From Rhabditoides inermis (taxonomy: Eukaryota > Nematoda > Chromadorea > Rhabditida > Rhabditidae), in contig CAWZYM010000174.1 of NCBI GenBank assembly GCA_963966185.1, forward strand, positions 676,001-740,000: 64,000 bases of DNA. The letters are read 5' to 3'. The notes beneath the pieces were generated by a model that ran no database searches, had not been told where the DNA came from, and saw only the letters and a program-made list of their open reading frames with translations. The translations under genes and the position numbers were made by a program. Below, one piece after another: positions 61,714-64,000 of this stretch (its first letter is position 1; each line of letters opens with the position of its first letter).

Positions 61714-64000
61714 ATGTCTACGCTCGCCACAAACCCATCGCGCAGGAAGAAGGTGAGCGATTTGCTTCACATACATTACACTATTCAATTATTTAATGTT
61801 CTGTTCTGTAATGTTATGTATATATTGTATTATAGGTGGTGGGTGAGTACCCGCCGTACGGCAGCCGCACGCTCGATTTCAACTACGCGCTGCTGTTCGA
61901 GCGGCACGACAAGCCCACTGTCAACGAAGTGCGTTCTTTGTATTTTTTGTTTGTGACTTTTTATTTGTATTTATATATCTTTAGATATTCGACGCGCTCA
62001 AGAGCGGCTACGAGCTGCACGACGAGGCGCTGATCGTGAGTTAATGTCTGTTTGTTTATTTCATTTGTTCGTTCTCCATCAAATGTCTTGTCAGGTTGTG
62101 GATGAGTTTCGCAGCAAGCTCTCGGCCGAGGAAATTCCACCTGCACTCTTGCAGGTATGTACTCTTTTCTTTCTTGTTGGTCCACATCGCTCTCTTCAGG
62201 TTCCGTCTTTCAATCAGAACCTCACTATCGCCAAGGGTCTACAGCGATGCAGCGATCTCAGTCCAAATCGTGAGACATTTCTTTTTACAGTTTGGATATC
62301 GGTATATTCAGTTCCGCGCTATGTCTATTACGACCCGTCGAACAACCGCGGGCAGCTCTTCTACAAGAAGTACGCGCCGCATCTCAAGGTGAGTCCTCTT
62401 ACTCTACAAATTTCTAATAAACAACTCTCGCAGCGCCTCGACACCCGACACACGTTTATCAGCGACATTGACGTGTCGAAGGCGCGGGCGGTGGAGAAGA
62501 CTATCCAGCAGAGGCGTCCCCTAGCGCCCGCCCTCTTCGTCCCCGAGGTAGTCTCCGAGGAGGTGGCCAGGGAACGCGCCCGCGCCGCCGCACAGAAAGC
62601 ACTCGAGGTATGTGTCTTTTTCCATTTTAATATTGTTTCACTTTCCGGCTCAACTCGCCGCGTTGTCCGCGCGCAAAGAGCCTTCGACGGAGCGCGCCCA
62701 GCCGGTGAGTCGCCGTTTTATTTTCGAAATACAGTGGCTATAGCGATTCCCGATGACTATCTGACTCCTTTGCACCTTTGCAGCTCTCCATCTTGGTTGC
62801 CGAGCCGGAGCGTGAGTCGCGGGAGAAGACACTCACCCCGGTGGGCAGCAGCCGGAGGAGGGGAAACAGTGCTAGGAGGTGGGACAAACTTAGTCTCGTA
62901 TTTACATGTTCCCATTCATTCATTTCTTTATCCCGATCGGCCACCGCTTATCTTGAAACATCGGATGAATCAGAAATTTTCCCAGGAGTGGATAAATGAC
63001 ACTTTATTCGATATTAGAAACATATCAGAGCAAGATAAATATGATGATCAATGATGTCATGAATTGCAGGTCGATCACGCAACAGCTCATGTCCGACATA
63101 CCCTTCTCGGCCATCATCGGCCAGGGATCGCGCTCGCACTCGCTCGGTACGGGTTGTTTGTGTTTACTTGTTTACCTGATTGTTTACTCGTTTACATAAC
63201 TGTTTACTTCAGAGAACACCCCGTCCCCGTCGCCCCGGGAGCAGCCGGTAAAGAGAGAGTTGGATGATTTGGTGAGTATTTAAATGTTTCGTAATTTAAT
63301 GTCAACGAGACAAAATTACCGTATTCCTCCTTAATTTTCGTAATTGCTATTGTGTGCTACTTGATTCGTCATAAATATTCCGAATTCAATGTATTTCAAT
63401 TCACGCGGTTTCCCTTTGCAGTACGCGGACTCCCCCACGACATCACTGACAGTGTCGTGTAGTGCAGCGATCGCCGCGCCTTCGCCCCGCGCCGATGCCA
63501 CCATCTACTGCCCCGAACTCGTCAGGGAGACCACTGCGATCTCACGTGAGTCTCTACATCATACGCATTGCATTATCGATACAGTGACATTTGGCGAGTA
63601 TACCACTCCTTGCAGTTTTGGCGAGTGTGGCGTGCGCGAGAGAACAACTTCCTCACACGGAGCAGCCCCACTTTGACCTCGCCATGGAGGCGAGTACGGC
63701 GGGAGGGGAGGAGGAGCAGGAGCTGGAGATGGACTACGACAGTGGCGACTACTCTCCGGCCGCGCCGAGTGTGGAATCCACGGACAACGTAGACGATCTG
63801 GCACAGTTCCTGTCGCGGTTCATGCGGCATGGGGACGCCGGCACGCCCAGGAGGGAGAGTGGGATGGAGGAGGGGTCGGATCTGGAGGAGGAGGAGCAGA
63901 GGGAGGAGGAGGAGGTGACGCTGCACCACTCGGCGACCCGGCCCGGGCAGAGGGAGGAGACGAGTGGGGTGGTGGAGGATGTGCAACGGGCGGAGGAGCT
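61714..64000 (+). CDS. Unrecognised nuclear-type protein, 5' part
   Basis: Thirteen exons seen: 61714-61752, 61836-61928, 61985-62035, 62095-62154, 62200-62269, 62312-62388, 62434-62607, about 62647-62703, 62784-62878, 63070-63146, 63213-63271, 63422-63545, 63616-64000; the frame is open at the window edge. I do not recognise the family. Visible: a conserved-looking N-terminal part (GEYPPYGSRTLDFNYALLFE, then YVYYDPSNNRGQLFYKKYAP), an Arg/Ala-rich helical segment (EEVARERARAAAQKALE), a Ser/Pro-rich stretch (NTPSPSPREQPVKRELDDL), and a strongly acidic part rich in Glu-Glu runs after 63680. No signal peptide or membrane segment. One exon (62647-62703) fits phase on both sides but has no AG before it. 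Composition is GC-rich, unlike the AT-rich big exons of the synthase across the shared promoter. Confidence 0.75.

Overview
The window is nuclear DNA of a nematode. It carries spliced genes with GT-AG introns and TTTCAG acceptors, a PDF-2 neuropeptide precursor with the nematode PDF-2 peptide, an ShKT-domain secreted protein, and a giant polyketide synthase/peptide synthetase of the PKS-1 (nemamide) type known from nematodes. It is not obviously Caenorhabditis: most introns outside the synthase are hundreds of bases long and full of GA/CT microsatellites, foldback elements and retrotransposon pieces. I rebuilt exons by hand from reading frame, splice sites and phase; the phases close across every gene listed.

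Layout. 163-6030 (+): 3' half of the CstF-64 gene (cpf-2/CSTF2), whose introns hold a truncated RTE-type retroelement and a tRNA-like foldback. 6598-7694 (-): pdf-2, convergent with it, with a TATA box at 7794-7801. 7802-12527: gene-poor DNA with an RTE pseudogene at 11108-11955. 12528-18964 (-): a complete AMPK gamma subunit of 16 exons, with a 120-bp-arm foldback, a TA-flanked MITE and a CCAAT/GC-box cluster in its introns. 18970-22313: no gene seen, one tRNA-like foldback. 22314-30786 (-): a complete TRMT10C/MRPP1-type protein (mitochondrial RNase P subunit 1) of 16 exons, with a nearly intact non-LTR retrotransposon in its third intron. 31132-31972: a nonautonomous DNA transposon with a 9-bp target duplication. 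32024-34350 (-): a secreted cysteine-rich ShKT protein whose second intron contains a tandem array of tRNA-Thr(UGU) and tRNA-Pro(UGG) genes. 34637-61147 (-): the synthase. 61714-64000 (+): the 5' part of a gene I do not recognise, head to head with the synthase.

The main content is the synthase: about 26.5 kb, 55 exons, about 7,535 residues in one continuous frame. Its order is KS-AT(dead)-ACP / KS-DH-ACP / KS-(DH-like)-ACP-KR-AT-DH / KS-KR-ACP / KS-AT-KR-ACP / C-A-PCP-TE. It starts directly with a ketosynthase, so the starter acyl group must come from another protein. Two modules have no acyltransferase and one has an acyltransferase lacking its nucleophile, so the two intact AT domains presumably serve several modules. 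In C. elegans, PKS-1 and the separate NRPS-1 make nemamides in the CAN neurons; no nrps-1 gene lies in this window. Residue numbers below follow my spliced model and may move by a few residues where alternative acceptors exist.
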